From positions 1 to 64,000 of the forward strand of contig ATWE01000018.1 of the NCBI GenBank assembly GCA_000421085.1: 64,000 nucleotides of DNA, read 5' to 3'. The translations under genes and the position numbers were made by a program. The notes under the pieces are model-generated. The model searched no databases. It saw nothing but the letters and a program-made list of their open reading frames with translations, and had not been told where the DNA came from. Shown in pieces: positions 1-9,667 of the stretch. This DNA is from Ensifer sp. USDA 6670. Its GTDB lineage: Bacteria > Pseudomonadota > Alphaproteobacteria > Rhizobiales > Rhizobiaceae. Positions within the stretch are counted from its first letter, which is position 1. Each line of letters starts with the position of its first letter.

Positions 1-271
1 AACCGAGAAAACTGGTGTTTGTCTCTTGTCAAAACGTGACCGCCAAAGTCTCTTTCCAGAACCCAAATCTCTTCAGGTCCCGCAAGCTCCGCCGCCCACG
101 TTTCTCTTTCTCTATATTCAATTGTCAAAAAACAGACGAGAAAAACATCCCGTCAACATTCCAACAAGACCAAAACCTCAAAGGCCCAGCCCCGCCAATC
201 AGCATCCGCCAATCTTGGAAACCCTAGAGCGAAGGACATCGTCGCCAGCAGCGCCGCCGCCCTCGTCAGTG
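1..271 (-). other. 5' leader of an rRNA operon that continues past the left edge
   Basis: No convincing ORF is present. Read on the minus strand, the stretch at about 109-133 is TTTGACAATTGAATATAG followed by AGAAAGAGAAACG, which resembles the boxA antitermination region (TGCTCTTTAACAATT in E. coli) seen just before 16S rRNA or in spacers. The remainder down to position 1 resembles rhizobial 16S leaders as I remember them. A good promoter lies directly upstream at 278-307. The 16S gene itself is not in the window, so the assignment is an inference from leader features. Confidence 0.65.
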
Positions 272-277
272 ATCGGG

Positions 278-307
278 CTTATAGACCCCCTCACTCCGAC
301 ACGTCAA
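278..307 (-). promoter_or_regulatory. Probable rRNA operon promoter
   Basis: On the minus strand, TTGACG (302-307) and TATAAG (278-283) are separated by 18 bases. This is close to the rhizobial housekeeping consensus CTTGAC-N17-CTATAT. Transcription would start near 271 and run left. An inverted repeat ACGATTTTC-N12-GAAAATCGT (310-339) sits immediately upstream of the -35 element, where an UP element or activator site would be expected. Confidence 0.6.
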
Positions 308-309
308 CA

Positions 310-339
310 ACGATTTTCAAAAAATCAGCAGAAAATCGT
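310..339. repeat. 9-bp-arm inverted repeat upstream of the rRNA promoter
   Basis: The arms ACGATTTTC (310-318) and GAAAATCGT (331-339) are perfect complements around a 12-base AT-rich spacer. The position, from about -38 to -70 relative to the predicted start, fits an UP element or a binding site for a growth-rate regulator. Its function is inferred from position only. Confidence 0.45.
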
Positions 340-471
340 AACTGACTGGTTTTAAAGGGGTTTTTTCTTTCGTCCGCAAATCGAGCCGGAAACCGAGCCG
401 GCTCGGCAGCCTTTTCGGGACGCTCGCGCCCTCAAAGGCCCTGCGTTTGCCTCGCCTATATGGTTAACGAC

Positions 472-1419
472 CTATTGACGTTCAAGGACCCGCCGCGAAC
501 CGGTCAATGCGAACGGTGTCTCACGCAGGAAGCAGCCTCGGTTTTCGGCGGCGGCATCGACCAGGAAATCCCGAACCGCCCTAACCCGGGGCATCGCGAT
601 CAGATCACGGTGGCAGATCAGCCAATAGGTCCGTTTCAGCTCGATTTCATCCGGCAGGACTATCTCGAGGTTGGGTTCATCCTTCGCCATGAAGTGCGGG
701 AGCACGCAAAGGCCTAATCCCTGGCGCACCGCCTTCAACTGGGTGAGGATGCTCGAGCTTTGAAAATGGGCGCGCAGCCCCGGCTGTATCTCGCCGAGAT
801 AATCGAGCCCCGGCGTGAAGATCATGTCGTCGATATAGCCGACGAACCGGTGGGAGCCGAGATCGCTGCGTGTGCGGATCGGCGGCTGACCGGCAAGATA
901 GCTGCGCGCCCCGTAGACATGCAGCGTATAGGGCGTCAGCACTTCGGCGTGGTAAGCTCCGGCTTTCGGTGCGGCGAGCGCTACCGCGATATCGGCCTCC
1001 TTGCGCGACAGGGACATGATCTGTTGGATCGCCACGAGCTCAAGCGAGATGTTCGGATAGCGCTCGGCGAACTCCCCAAGCCGGTCCGCTAGGAAGAAGT
1101 TGCCGAAGCCCTCGAGCGTACTAAGCCGTACGACACCGCGTTGCGCCGTCATGCCGTCGCTGATGTCGAGCTGCAATTGCTCCGTCTCCCGCTCCATGCG
1201 CTCGGCCGTTTCGACGAAGCGTTGGCCCATGGTCGTCAGCACGTAGCCGCGGGGGTTGCGCTCGAAGAGCTTGACCTTCAGTGCGAATTCCAGCCGGTCG
1301 ATGCGGCGCGAGACGGTCGCGTGGCTCGTCCGCAGGCGTCGCGCTGCCGTCGAGAGCTGGCCCGTTCGCGCGACCGCGAGGAAGAACTGCAGATCGTCCC
1401 AGGTAAAATTCGGATTCAT
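472..1419 (-). CDS. LysR-family transcriptional regulator
   Basis: This 315-residue protein has the usual LysR size. The N-terminal winged HTH reads WDDLQFFLAVARTGQLSTAARRL followed by SHATVSRRIDRLE, and the rest is a periplasmic-binding-like effector domain. The start at 1419 was chosen because GGGGAGGAAC precedes it; the reading frame stays open far upstream, but that extension has no LysR similarity. It is divergent from the branched-chain-type ABC operon at 1670, and two copies of an inverted repeat lie between them, so it probably controls that operon and itself. The inducer is unknown. Confidence 0.9.
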   Translation of the reverse strand: MNPNFTWDDLQFFLAVARTGQLSTAARRLRTSHATVSRRIDRLEFALKVKLFERNPRGYVLTTMGQRFVETAERMERETEQLQLDISDGMTAQRGVVRLSTLEGFGNFFLADRLGEFAERYPNISLELVAIQQIMSLSRKEADIAVALAAPKAGAYHAEVLTPYTLHVYGARSYLAGQPPIRTRSDLGSHRFVGYIDDMIFTPGLDYLGEIQPGLRAHFQSSSILTQLKAVRQGLGLCVLPHFMAKDEPNLEIVLPDEIELKRTYWLICHRDLIAMPRVRAVRDFLVDAAAENRGCFLRETPFALTGSRRVLERQ

Positions 1420-1430
1420 GTTCCTCCCCT

Positions 1431-1450
1431 TCTGTTCAAAAATGAACAGA
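1431..1450. promoter_or_regulatory. Operator copy 1, LysR-type
   Basis: The sequence TCTGTTCAAAAATGAACAGA is a perfect inverted repeat with 8-bp arms and a 4-bp centre. It lies 12 bases upstream of the LysR start codon, where binding would give autoregulation. A second copy is at 1539-1558. Confidence 0.6.
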
Positions 1451-1538
1451 TGCTGTTTGCAATTTACGGGTCGACCGGCTTGCTTCCAAGCAGAATTTTC
1501 TGGATGGTGAACATCGCGGCCGACATTTGAGGAGCATG

Positions 1539-1558
1539 TCTGGTCAAATTTGAACAGA
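1539..1558. promoter_or_regulatory. Operator copy 2, LysR-type
   Basis: The sequence TCTGGTCAAATTTGAACAGA matches the copy at 1431-1450 in 7 of 8 bases of the left arm and all 8 of the right arm. It lies about 110 bases before the start of the transporter operon. Two sites 108 bp apart in one divergent promoter region fit a LysR activation and repression arrangement. Confidence 0.6.
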
Positions 1559-1669
1559 GCGATGTGGGGGGACGGCCGAGGCCTCGAAAGGACACGGCCG
1601 AGCCCTATGTGTTTCCGCACGACGGCTTCGCATCGCGCTTTAGAACATAGACCTTTGGGAGGAGGACAA

Positions 1670-2875
1670 ATGCACAAGAAACTGATCGCCACGCTCGCAA
1701 TGGTGCTCGCCGGCAGCACCGCCGCCCTTGCCGACGCATCCGACGGCAAGGTCAAGATCGGCATTCTCAACGACCAATCCGGCGTCTATGCCGATTTCGG
1801 CGGCAAATCCTCCTACGAGGCGGCGCTGATGGCCGTCGAAGACTTCGGCGGCAAGGTGCTCGGCGTCCCGGTCGAGGTGGTGACGGCCGACCATCAGAAC
1901 AAGCCCGATATCGCCTCCAACATTGCGCGGCAATGGTACGACACCGAGCAGGTCGACAGCATCATGGAGCTGACCACCTCCTCCGTTGCGCTTGCCGTGC
2001 AGGCGATCTCGAAGGAAAAGAAGAAGATCGACATCGTCACCGGGGCCGCAACGACGGAGCTCACCGGCAAACAGTGCAGCCCCTACGGCTTCCATTGGGC
2101 CTATGACACGCATTCGCTGGCGGTCGGCACAGGCGGTGCGCTGGTCAAGCAGGGCGGCGACAGCTGGTTCTTCCTGACCGCCGACTATGCCTTCGGCTAT
2201 TCGCTGGAAGAGAACACCGGCAACTATGTCAAGGAGAACGGCGGCACCGTCGTCGGAGCCGTCCGCCATCCGCTTGCAACCACCGACTTTTCATCCTTCC
2301 TGTTGCAGGCCCAGTCCTCGGGAGCCAAGGTGATCGGTCTTGCCAATGCCGGTCTCGACACCTCGAACGCCATCAAGCAGGCGGCCGAGTTCGGCATCGT
2401 CCAGGGCGGGCAACGCCTGGCGGCCCTGCTCTTCACGCTGGCCGAGGTCCACGGTCTCGGCCTCGATGCGGCGCAGGGGCTGACGCTTACCGAAGGCTTC
2501 TACTGGAACCGCGACGAGGAGAGCGCCAAGTTCGGCAAGCGCTTCATGGAGCGCACCGGCAAGATGCCGAATATGGTTCATGCCGGCACCTACTCGGCCG
2601 TACTGCAATATCTGAAAGCAATCGAGAAGGCCGGAACCGACGAGACGGAAGCTGTCGCCAAAGAGCTGCACGCTCTTCCGGTCGACGACGTCTTTGCAAA
2701 GAACGGGACAGTCGCGCCGAACGGGCGGATGATCCACGACATGTATCTGCTCGAGGTCAAGAAGCCGGACGAGAGCAAGGAGCCCTGGGACTACTTCAAG
2801 GTTCTCGCGACCATTCCCGGCAAGGAAGCCTTCATCGACCCGGCCCAGAGCGGCTGCGAGCTCGTGAAGTCCTGA
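1670..2875 (+). CDS. Branched-chain-amino-acid-type ABC transporter, substrate-binding protein
   Basis: This 401-residue periplasmic binding protein belongs to the Peripla_BP_6 (LivJ-like) family. A signal peptide with a hydrophobic stretch (LIATLAMVLAGSTAALA) is cleaved at about residue 22, before DASDGKVKIGILNDQSG. The start at 1670 follows a GGGAGGAGGA ribosome site; the open frame extends 40 codons upstream without a signal sequence. It is first in an operon with two ATPases, two permeases and a GMC oxidoreductase. The family covers many substrates (amino acids, amides, urea, aromatic acids), so the ligand cannot be named. Confidence 0.92.
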   Translation: MHKKLIATLAMVLAGSTAALADASDGKVKIGILNDQSGVYADFGGKSSYEAALMAVEDFGGKVLGVPVEVVTADHQNKPDIASNIARQWYDTEQVDSIMELTTSSVALAVQAISKEKKKIDIVTGAATTELTGKQCSPYGFHWAYDTHSLAVGTGGALVKQGGDSWFFLTADYAFGYSLEENTGNYVKENGGTVVGAVRHPLATTDFSSFLLQAQSSGAKVIGLANAGLDTSNAIKQAAEFGIVQGGQRLAALLFTLAEVHGLGLDAAQGLTLTEGFYWNRDEESAKFGKRFMERTGKMPNMVHAGTYSAVLQYLKAIEKAGTDETEAVAKELHALPVDDVFAKNGTVAPNGRMIHDMYLLEVKKPDESKEPWDYFKVLATIPGKEAFIDPAQSGCELVKS

Positions 2876-2886
2876 CCGGCAAGACG

Positions 2887-3671
2887 ATGACCGTCGCCAT
2901 GCCTTTGGAGAATGGAGCGCCGCGGGTGGTTCTGTCCGCCCGCGGGCTCCGCCGCGACTTCGGCGGCTTCACCGCCGTCAAGGACGTCGACCTCGATGTT
3001 CATCATGCCCGCGTGCATGCGCTGATCGGCCCGAACGGGGCCGGCAAGACCACCGTCTTCAATCTCTTGACGAAGTTCCTGCAGCCGACCCATGGCACGA
3101 TCACCCTGCTCGGCGAGGACATCACCAGGACCGCGCCCGACAAGGTCGCCCGCATGGGTCTCGTACGCTCGTTCCAGATCTCGGCGGTGTTCCCGCACCT
3201 GACCGTGCTCGACAATGTACGCGTCGCGCTGCAGCGGCCGAACCGCCTCGCCACGCAGTTCTGGAAATCCTTGTCGTCGCTCGACACTCTCAACGGCAAG
3301 GCCGAGCAGCTGATCCGTTCCGTCGGTCTCGACAAGGAGGCGAACGCCGTCGCCGCGGACCTTTCCTACGGTCGCAAGCGCGTGCTCGAAATCGCCACGA
3401 CGCTGGCGCTCGAGCCGAAGGTGCTGCTCCTCGACGAGCCTATGGCCGGCATGGGGCACGAGGACGTCGGCATGGTCGCCGAGATCATCCGCGAGGTGGC
3501 GCGCGAACGCGCAGTGCTGATGGTCGAGCATAATCTCTCGGTCGTCGCGACGCTCTGCCACCACGTCACCGTCCTGCAGCGCGGCGAAATCCTCGCGGAA
3601 GGAGACTATGCGACAGTCTCGGAGGATCCGCGCGTCCGCACAGCCTATATGGGCACGGAGGAGGCCTCCAG

Positions 3672-3675
<4 letters not shown>
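2887..3675 (+). CDS. LivG-type ABC transporter ATP-binding protein
   Basis: This 262-residue ATPase has Walker A GPNGAGKTT (about residue 50), a signature-like LSYGRKRVLEIA and Walker B VLLLDEPMAGM. The MGHEDV stretch after Walker B and the short C-terminal tail are typical of LivG. The canonical signature LSGGQ is changed to LSYGRKR, as is usual in LivG proteins. It overlaps the next gene by four bases, so the two ATPases are probably translationally coupled. Confidence 0.93.
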
Positions 3676-4373
<698 letters not shown>

Positions 4374-4376
4374 GCC

Positions 4377-5264
4377 ATGACGATGATTTTCGGAATTCCC
4401 CTCCAGGCCTTTCTCGGGCAGCTGCTGATCGGGCTCATCAACGGCTCCTTCTATGCGCTCCTGAGCCTCGGCCTCGCCATCATTTTCGGGCTCCTGCGCG
4501 TCATCAACTTCGCCCACGGCGCGCAGTATATGCTCGGCGCCTTCATGGCCTGGCTGCTGCTCTCACATTTCGGCATCGGCTATTGGCCGGCGCTTATTCT
4601 CGCGCCCCTTCTCGTCGGCCTCATCGGCGCCGTTGTCGAACGCACGATGCTGAGACGGCTCTACACGCTCGATCCGCTCTACGGCCTCCTCTTCACCTTC
4701 GGTCTGGCGCTCACCATCGAAGGCACCTTCCGCTATCTCTACGGCGCGTCCGGCCAGCCCTATGCGACGCCGGCGCTGCTGATGGGCGGGGCCAATCTCG
4801 GCTTCATGTTCCTGCCTATCTATCGCGGCTGGGTCATCGTCTTTTCGCTGGTGATCTGCCTCGGCACCTGGCTCATGATCGAGAAGACCAAGCTCGGCTC
4901 CTACCTGCGCGCCGCGACGGAGAATCCGGTCCTGGTGCAATCCTTCGGCATCAACGTGCCCTTTCTGCTGACGCTGACCTACGGGCTCGGCGCGGCGCTC
5001 GCCGCAATTGCCGGTGTTCTCGCGGCGCCGATCTACCAGGTCTCGCCGCTGATGGGATCGAACATCATCATCGTCGTCTTCGCAGTGGTCGTCGTCGGCG
5101 GCATGGGCTCGATCATGGGCGCGATCGTCACCGGTTATCTGCTGGGGATCGCCGAAGGACTGACCAAGGTCTTCTATCCGGAGGCCTCCAACATCGTGAT
5201 CTTCGTGATCATGGCCATTGTTCTCCTGCTGAGGCCTGCGGGTCTCTTCGGCCGGGATGCTTGA
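4377..5264 (+). CDS. LivH-type ABC transporter permease
   Basis: This 295-residue integral membrane protein has about eight hydrophobic segments. It carries the family pattern LINGSFYALLSLGLAIIFGLLRVINFAHG near the N-terminus (residues 21-49) and the EAA-like loop AAPIYQVSPLMGSN with VVVVGGMGSIMGA near the C-terminus. These place it in the LivH branch of inner-membrane permeases. It sits between the ATPases and the LivM-like permease in the same operon. Confidence 0.93.
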   Translation: MTMIFGIPLQAFLGQLLIGLINGSFYALLSLGLAIIFGLLRVINFAHGAQYMLGAFMAWLLLSHFGIGYWPALILAPLLVGLIGAVVERTMLRRLYTLDPLYGLLFTFGLALTIEGTFRYLYGASGQPYATPALLMGGANLGFMFLPIYRGWVIVFSLVICLGTWLMIEKTKLGSYLRAATENPVLVQSFGINVPFLLTLTYGLGAALAAIAGVLAAPIYQVSPLMGSNIIIVVFAVVVVGGMGSIMGAIVTGYLLGIAEGLTKVFYPEASNIVIFVIMAIVLLLRPAGLFGRDA

Positions 5265-5265
5265 T

Positions 5266-6258
5266 ATGACGCTGACACTCGAACTCGCGAAGCAGAAGGA
5301 ACGCTCGCCGGCCATCGTTCAGACGGTGTTTCTCGGCGTCGGCCTTGCCTGCCTGCTGCTCGCACCCCTGTTCTTCTATCCCGTCTTCCTCATGAAGATT
5401 CTATGCTTCGCGCTCTTTGCCTGCGCCTTCAATCTGCTGCTCGGCTATACGGGACTGCTCTCCTTCGGCCATGCCGCCTTCTTCGGCGGAGCGGCCTATT
5501 TCACCGCGCATGCGGTCAAGGAATGGGGCGTGCCGCCTGAACTCGGCATCCTCGTCGGCGTCTTCGGCGCTGCACTTCTCGGCACCGTCGTCGGCTTCTT
5601 CGCGATCCGCCGGCAGGGCATCTATTTCGCGATGATCACGCTGGCGCTGGCCCAGATGTTCTATTTCTTCTGTCTCCAGGCCGGGTTCACCCGCGGCGAG
5701 GACGGCATCCAGTCGGTGCCCCGCGGCCATCTCCTCGGTTTCATCGATCTCTCGCAGCCGACGAACATGTATTATTTCGTGCTTGCCGTCTTCGTCATCG
5801 GCATTGCCATGATCTGGCGGATCATAAATTCGCCCTTCGGAATGATCCTGAAGTCGATCCGCGAGAACGAGACGCGCGCGATCTCGCTCGGCTACTCGGT
5901 CAGGAACTACAAACTCGCAGCCTTCGTGATGTCGGCGTCGCTTACCGGGCTTGCCGGCGGTCTGAAGGCACTCGTCTTCCAGTTCGCGACGCTGACCGAC
6001 GTCAGCTGGCAGATGTCCGGCGAGGTCATCCTGATGACGCTTCTCGGCGGCATCGGAACGCTGATCGGGCCGCTCTTCGGCGCGGGTCTCGTCGTGACGC
6101 TGCAGAACTATCTGGCGACGTCTGAATTTCCGGTCACGATCATAACCGGCATCGTCTTCATGGTCTGCGTGCTTTTGTTCCGCCGCGGGATCGTCGGCGA
6201 GTTCTACAACTCCCGGCTCGGCCGCAGGCTCGGCTTCGAGCATCGACACAAGCATTGA
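5266..6258 (+). CDS. LivM-type ABC transporter permease
   Basis: This roughly 330-residue membrane protein has the LivM core LLGYTGLLSFGHAAFFG and later TLLGGIGTLIGPLFGA, both typical of the second branched-chain-type permease. Two starts are possible: ATG at 5257, overlapping the previous stop, or ATG at 5266 just after it. I prefer 5266. It completes the transporter; the GMC oxidoreductase follows after 46 bases in the same direction. Confidence 0.92.
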   Translation: MTLTLELAKQKERSPAIVQTVFLGVGLACLLLAPLFFYPVFLMKILCFALFACAFNLLLGYTGLLSFGHAAFFGGAAYFTAHAVKEWGVPPELGILVGVFGAALLGTVVGFFAIRRQGIYFAMITLALAQMFYFFCLQAGFTRGEDGIQSVPRGHLLGFIDLSQPTNMYYFVLAVFVIGIAMIWRIINSPFGMILKSIRENETRAISLGYSVRNYKLAAFVMSASLTGLAGGLKALVFQFATLTDVSWQMSGEVILMTLLGGIGTLIGPLFGAGLVVTLQNYLATSEFPVTIITGIVFMVCVLLFRRGIVGEFYNSRLGRRLGFEHRHKH

Positions 6259-6304
6259 CCATGCATCGGTCCGAACCACGTCGGGCCTCGACATAGAGAA
6301 AGCC

Positions 6305-7900
6305 ATGGACACGTTCGACTACATCATCGTCGGAGCGGGCAGCGCCGGCTGCGTGCTCGCCAACCGCCTGTCGGAAAGCCCGGAACGCCGCGTGCTGTTG
6401 CTCGAGGCCGGCGGCAGCGACAACTATCACTGGATCCACATTCCGGTCGGTTATCTCTATTGCATCAACAACCCACGCACCGACTGGTGCTTCACCACCG
6501 CGGCGGAGGAAGGCCTCAACGGCCGGTCCCTCGGTTACCCGCGCGGCAAGGTGCTCGGCGGCTGCTCCTCGATCAACGGAATGATCTACATGCGCGGGCA
6601 GGCGCGAGATTACGATCTCTGGCGCCAGCTCGGCTGCCCCGGCTGGAGTTGGAACGACGTGCTGCCGTTCTTCAGAAAGTCCGAGGACCATTACCGCGGC
6701 GCCGACGACATGCACGGCGCAGGCGGCGAATGGAGGGTCGAGAAAGCGCGCGTCCGTTGGGCGGTGCTCGATGCCTTCCAGAAGGCCGCAACCGAAGCGG
6801 GCATTCCGGAGACCGACGATTTCAACCGCGGAAACAATGAGGGCTCCGGTTATTTCGATGTCAACCAGCGGTCCGGCATCCGCTGGAATACGGCCAAGGC
6901 CTTTCTGAAACCTGCCAGAAATCGGCGGAACCTTACGATCCTGACGAAAGCCCATGTCCGCCGGCTCATTCTCGAGGACGGCCGCATCGCCGGCGTCGAG
7001 TTCCAGCATGACGGCATCACCAAAAGCGCCCGGGCGCGCCGCGAAACCGTGCTTTCGGCCGGAGCGATCGGCTCGCCGCATATCCTCGAACTCTCCGGAA
7101 TCGGCCGGCCTGACGTGCTGCGCGAAAACGGCATCGAGGTCCGCCACGAGCTGGCCGCTGTCGGCGAAAACCTTCAGGACCATCTGCAATTGCGCCTGGC
7201 CTACAAGGTGACCGGCGTCCCGACGCTCAATGAAAAGGCGACTTCACTTTTCGGCAAGGCCGCGATCGGCCTCGAATATCTCGTCCGCCGCTCCGGCCCG
7301 ATGGCCATGGCGCCAAGCCAGCTCGGCATCTTCACGCGCTCGGGCCCGGAGAAGGAAACGCCGGACCTGCAGTATCACGTACAGCCGGTGACGCTCGAAA
7401 AATTCGGCGAGCCGGTGCACCCCTTTCCCGCCATCACCGCGAGCGTGTGCAATCTGCGGCCGGAAAGCCGCGGTTCCGTACATCTGAAAGGACCGGACTT
7501 CGCAGCGGCGCCCGACATCCGCCCGCGCTACCTGACGGCCGAGGCCGACCGGGACGTGGCCATGAAGTCTATCCGGCTCACCCGCCGCATCGTCGCGCAG
7601 CCCGCTTTTGCCCGCTACAATCCGGTCGAGTTCAAGCCCGGGCCGAACTGCGAGACGGACGAGGAGCTGAAACGCGCGGCGGGCGACATCGGCACGACGA
7701 TCTTCCACCCCGTTGGTACCTGCCGTATGGGTGGCGACCCCGATAGCGTCGTCGATCCCGAGTTGCGACTGCGCGGCATTGCCGGCCTGCGCATCGCCGA
7801 CGCCTCTATCATGCCGACGATCACCTCCGGCAACACCAATTCTCCGACGATCATGATCGCTGAGAAGGCGGCTCAGATGATCCTGGCGGGGGGCCGCTAG
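6305..7900 (+). CDS. GMC-family FAD-dependent oxidoreductase (choline-dehydrogenase-like)
   Basis: This 531-residue flavoenzyme has the N-terminal FAD dinucleotide motif VGAGSAGCVLANRLSE, a second GMC signature in PRGKVLGGCSSINGMIYMRG, and the C-terminal active-site region FHPVGTCRMGG with GNTNSPTIM. GMC enzymes oxidise alcohols to aldehydes. The length matches choline dehydrogenase and polyethylene-glycol or alcohol dehydrogenases of the family. Position at the end of a LysR-controlled uptake operon suggests it oxidises the imported compound or a derivative. The substrate cannot be read from the sequence. Confidence 0.9.
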   Translation: MDTFDYIIVGAGSAGCVLANRLSESPERRVLLLEAGGSDNYHWIHIPVGYLYCINNPRTDWCFTTAAEEGLNGRSLGYPRGKVLGGCSSINGMIYMRGQARDYDLWRQLGCPGWSWNDVLPFFRKSEDHYRGADDMHGAGGEWRVEKARVRWAVLDAFQKAATEAGIPETDDFNRGNNEGSGYFDVNQRSGIRWNTAKAFLKPARNRRNLTILTKAHVRRLILEDGRIAGVEFQHDGITKSARARRETVLSAGAIGSPHILELSGIGRPDVLRENGIEVRHELAAVGENLQDHLQLRLAYKVTGVPTLNEKATSLFGKAAIGLEYLVRRSGPMAMAPSQLGIFTRSGPEKETPDLQYHVQPVTLEKFGEPVHPFPAITASVCNLRPESRGSVHLKGPDFAAAPDIRPRYLTAEADRDVAMKSIRLTRRIVAQPAFARYNPVEFKPGPNCETDEELKRAAGDIGTTIFHPVGTCRMGGDPDSVVDPELRLRGIAGLRIADASIMPTITSGNTNSPTIMIAEKAAQMILAGGR

Positions 7901-8005
7901 AGGCACCAATCGACCTCCCCCACCCGAGGCCACCGTCGGCGGCACGAGGGTACACCTGAAGACTACGAGCCCGGCAGAGCTGATTCCATTTAACCCTGAA
8001 GGGCT

Positions 8006-9190
8006 CTAACCCGCCCCAGGGTTCCAGCCGCGCCCTCTGTCGCCGAACATTTCGTATCCGTCTTCCGTGACGGTGAGCGTATCCTCGAGCTTGATGAAAC
8101 CGCGTTGCGGGTGAAGCATCGTCGTTTCGACGGAAATGACCATGCCTGCCTCCAGGGACCGATCCGCATCCACGCCTTCATAGGCGACGGGGTGGTTGGT
8201 CATCAGGAACGGTGCTTCGTGGGTGATGAGCCCCATGCCGTGGCAGAAGAAGTCGGTAAAGGCGGCCGAAGGCGAGCTTTTCAAAACCTCTTCCGCCGAA
8301 GCAATCATTTCACTGCCTGTTGCCCCGGCCTTGATCCTGGCAAAGGCCGCCTGCTGGATCGAATCGACCTCAGCTAGCAGGTCCTCGAGCTCCGCATCGG
8401 GCTCGCCGAGCACGCCCATCCGGCAAAGGTCACCGATATAGCCCTGATAGTTGCCGCCGGAATCAATCGAAAGCACCTCACCCTTCGCCCATGCCTGCGG
8501 CGATGCCGCACGGTTGTGACTAGCACCCAGCGTCAGCAGGCAATACTCGAAATGCAGCCCGCGATTGGTCTCTTCTCGCCTGAGGCGTTCAATGATCTCG
8601 CCCTTGGTGGATCCCTCTCGTGCAGCCGCGATCGTGGCGAGCATTGAATCGGTGATCAGTTCGGAGGCAACCTTGAGCTTCTCCAGCTCTCGCGGTGTCT
8701 TGATCGAGCGCAGTCGCTCGAGCGTGTGCGTCGCGTCCACGAACCGCGCATCTTCAAGGCGAGAAGCCAGGAGATCCCGCGCATCAGCGGGCAGGAAGGG
8801 CGGTTCGATGCCGACGCGAGCACCCGCCTTACCGATCTTCCTCAGGTGCTCGACTGCAAGCGCTGCTGCGTCGAGTGTACCCCATGTCGCCGTATGAACG
8901 GCGGGTGTCCAGAAGGGGTTGTTCTGGTGTTCTCCCCCTTCCATGCGGTTGCCAATATACGCCGAGTGATCGGGGGAGCCCTTCTCATAAACGACGATCG
9001 GCAGATAACGGCTGTGGCCGATCGCATCCATTGCGGCGAAGAAGATGAATTTGTAACCGCCCAGCAGGTACTGTGTGTTGTGCTTGGATGTGGCGAGCAG
9101 AACGTCGATGCCCGCCTCCTCCATGAGCTTGTCGAGTTTCGCCGCATCGAAGGGCGGCCCCGCCGGCGTTTGTCTTGAGCTGATGTCCAC
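8006..9190 (-). CDS. M24-family metallopeptidase-like protein (Xaa-Pro dipeptidase/creatinase fold)
   Basis: This 394-residue protein has a creatinase-type N-terminal domain and a pita-bread C-terminal domain. All five metal ligands of the M24 family are visible: D243 (SIDSGG), D254 (GYIGDL), H317 (FCHGMG), E355 (SVETTM) and E369 (KLEDTL), so it is likely a metal-dependent aminopeptidase or a relative acting on an N-alkyl or peptide bond. True creatinases lack the metal site, so creatinase activity is unlikely. It is last in a four-gene operon with a cupin, a PEP-hydrolase-like protein and a Tm-1-like protein. Confidence 0.88.
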   Translation of the reverse strand: MDISSRQTPAGPPFDAAKLDKLMEEAGIDVLLATSKHNTQYLLGGYKFIFFAAMDAIGHSRYLPIVVYEKGSPDHSAYIGNRMEGGEHQNNPFWTPAVHTATWGTLDAAALAVEHLRKIGKAGARVGIEPPFLPADARDLLASRLEDARFVDATHTLERLRSIKTPRELEKLKVASELITDSMLATIAAAREGSTKGEIIERLRREETNRGLHFEYCLLTLGASHNRAASPQAWAKGEVLSIDSGGNYQGYIGDLCRMGVLGEPDAELEDLLAEVDSIQQAAFARIKAGATGSEMIASAEEVLKSSPSAAFTDFFCHGMGLITHEAPFLMTNHPVAYEGVDADRSLEAGMVISVETTMLHPQRGFIKLEDTLTVTEDGYEMFGDRGRGWNPGAG

Positions 9191-9224
9191 GGAATTTCTC
9201 CTACAAAGCCGTTGTCGTGCGCCT

Positions 9225-9638
9225 TCAGGTACCGGGCGGGATTAGACGGAAATCCGGCAGATCCCGAAGCGCACGCTCGGGGCCAGCCGGGGAATAGACC
9301 ACGAAAAGCTGCATCGGGCCGGGACCCGTGTTCCTCGTCGAGTGGAACCGGCTTTCCGGTACATAGATAGTGCAACCGGGCCCAACCCTCTGCGTCACCG
9401 GATCGCCGTTCTCGTCCTCCACCATCTGCTCGCCCTCTCCCGAGATGACGAAAATAATCTCTTCGGCGCCCGGATGATTGTGACGTGCATGCCCCTCCCC
9501 GCTCGGCAAATCGACCACACCACCCGAGAAACGCTCGGCCCCGTTCACCTCCGGCGCGACCGTCAGCGCAAGCCGGCCCCAGTCGAAGCCGAAGCTGTCC
9601 ACATCAATCGGGTAGAGAAAATATTTGTCCTTTGCCAT
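9225..9638 (-). CDS. Small single-domain cupin protein
   Basis: This 137-residue protein has cupin motif 1 as GHARHNHPGAEEIIFVISGEG, with two metal-binding histidines and a glutamate, and motif 2 around GCTIYVPESRFHSTRN, which supplies the last histidine. Such proteins bind a divalent metal and act as sugar isomerases, dioxygenases, decarboxylases or ligand sensors. It is 29 bases after the TIM-barrel gene and 34 bases before the M24 gene, so it belongs to that operon. The specific reaction is unknown. Confidence 0.85.
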   Translation of the reverse strand: MAKDKYFLYPIDVDSFGFDWGRLALTVAPEVNGAERFSGGVVDLPSGEGHARHNHPGAEEIIFVISGEGEQMVEDENGDPVTQRVGPGCTIYVPESRFHSTRNTGPGPMQLFVVYSPAGPERALRDLPDFRLIPPGT

Positions 9639-9667
9639 GCCGCGGCCTCCTCCGCATCTTGCTCGCT

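Noticed and set aside
393-406. Palindrome CCGAGCCGGCTCGG near the LysR stop as a terminator
   Set aside because: The stem is followed by an A-rich, not T-rich, tract on the minus strand, so it does not look like a Rho-independent terminator.
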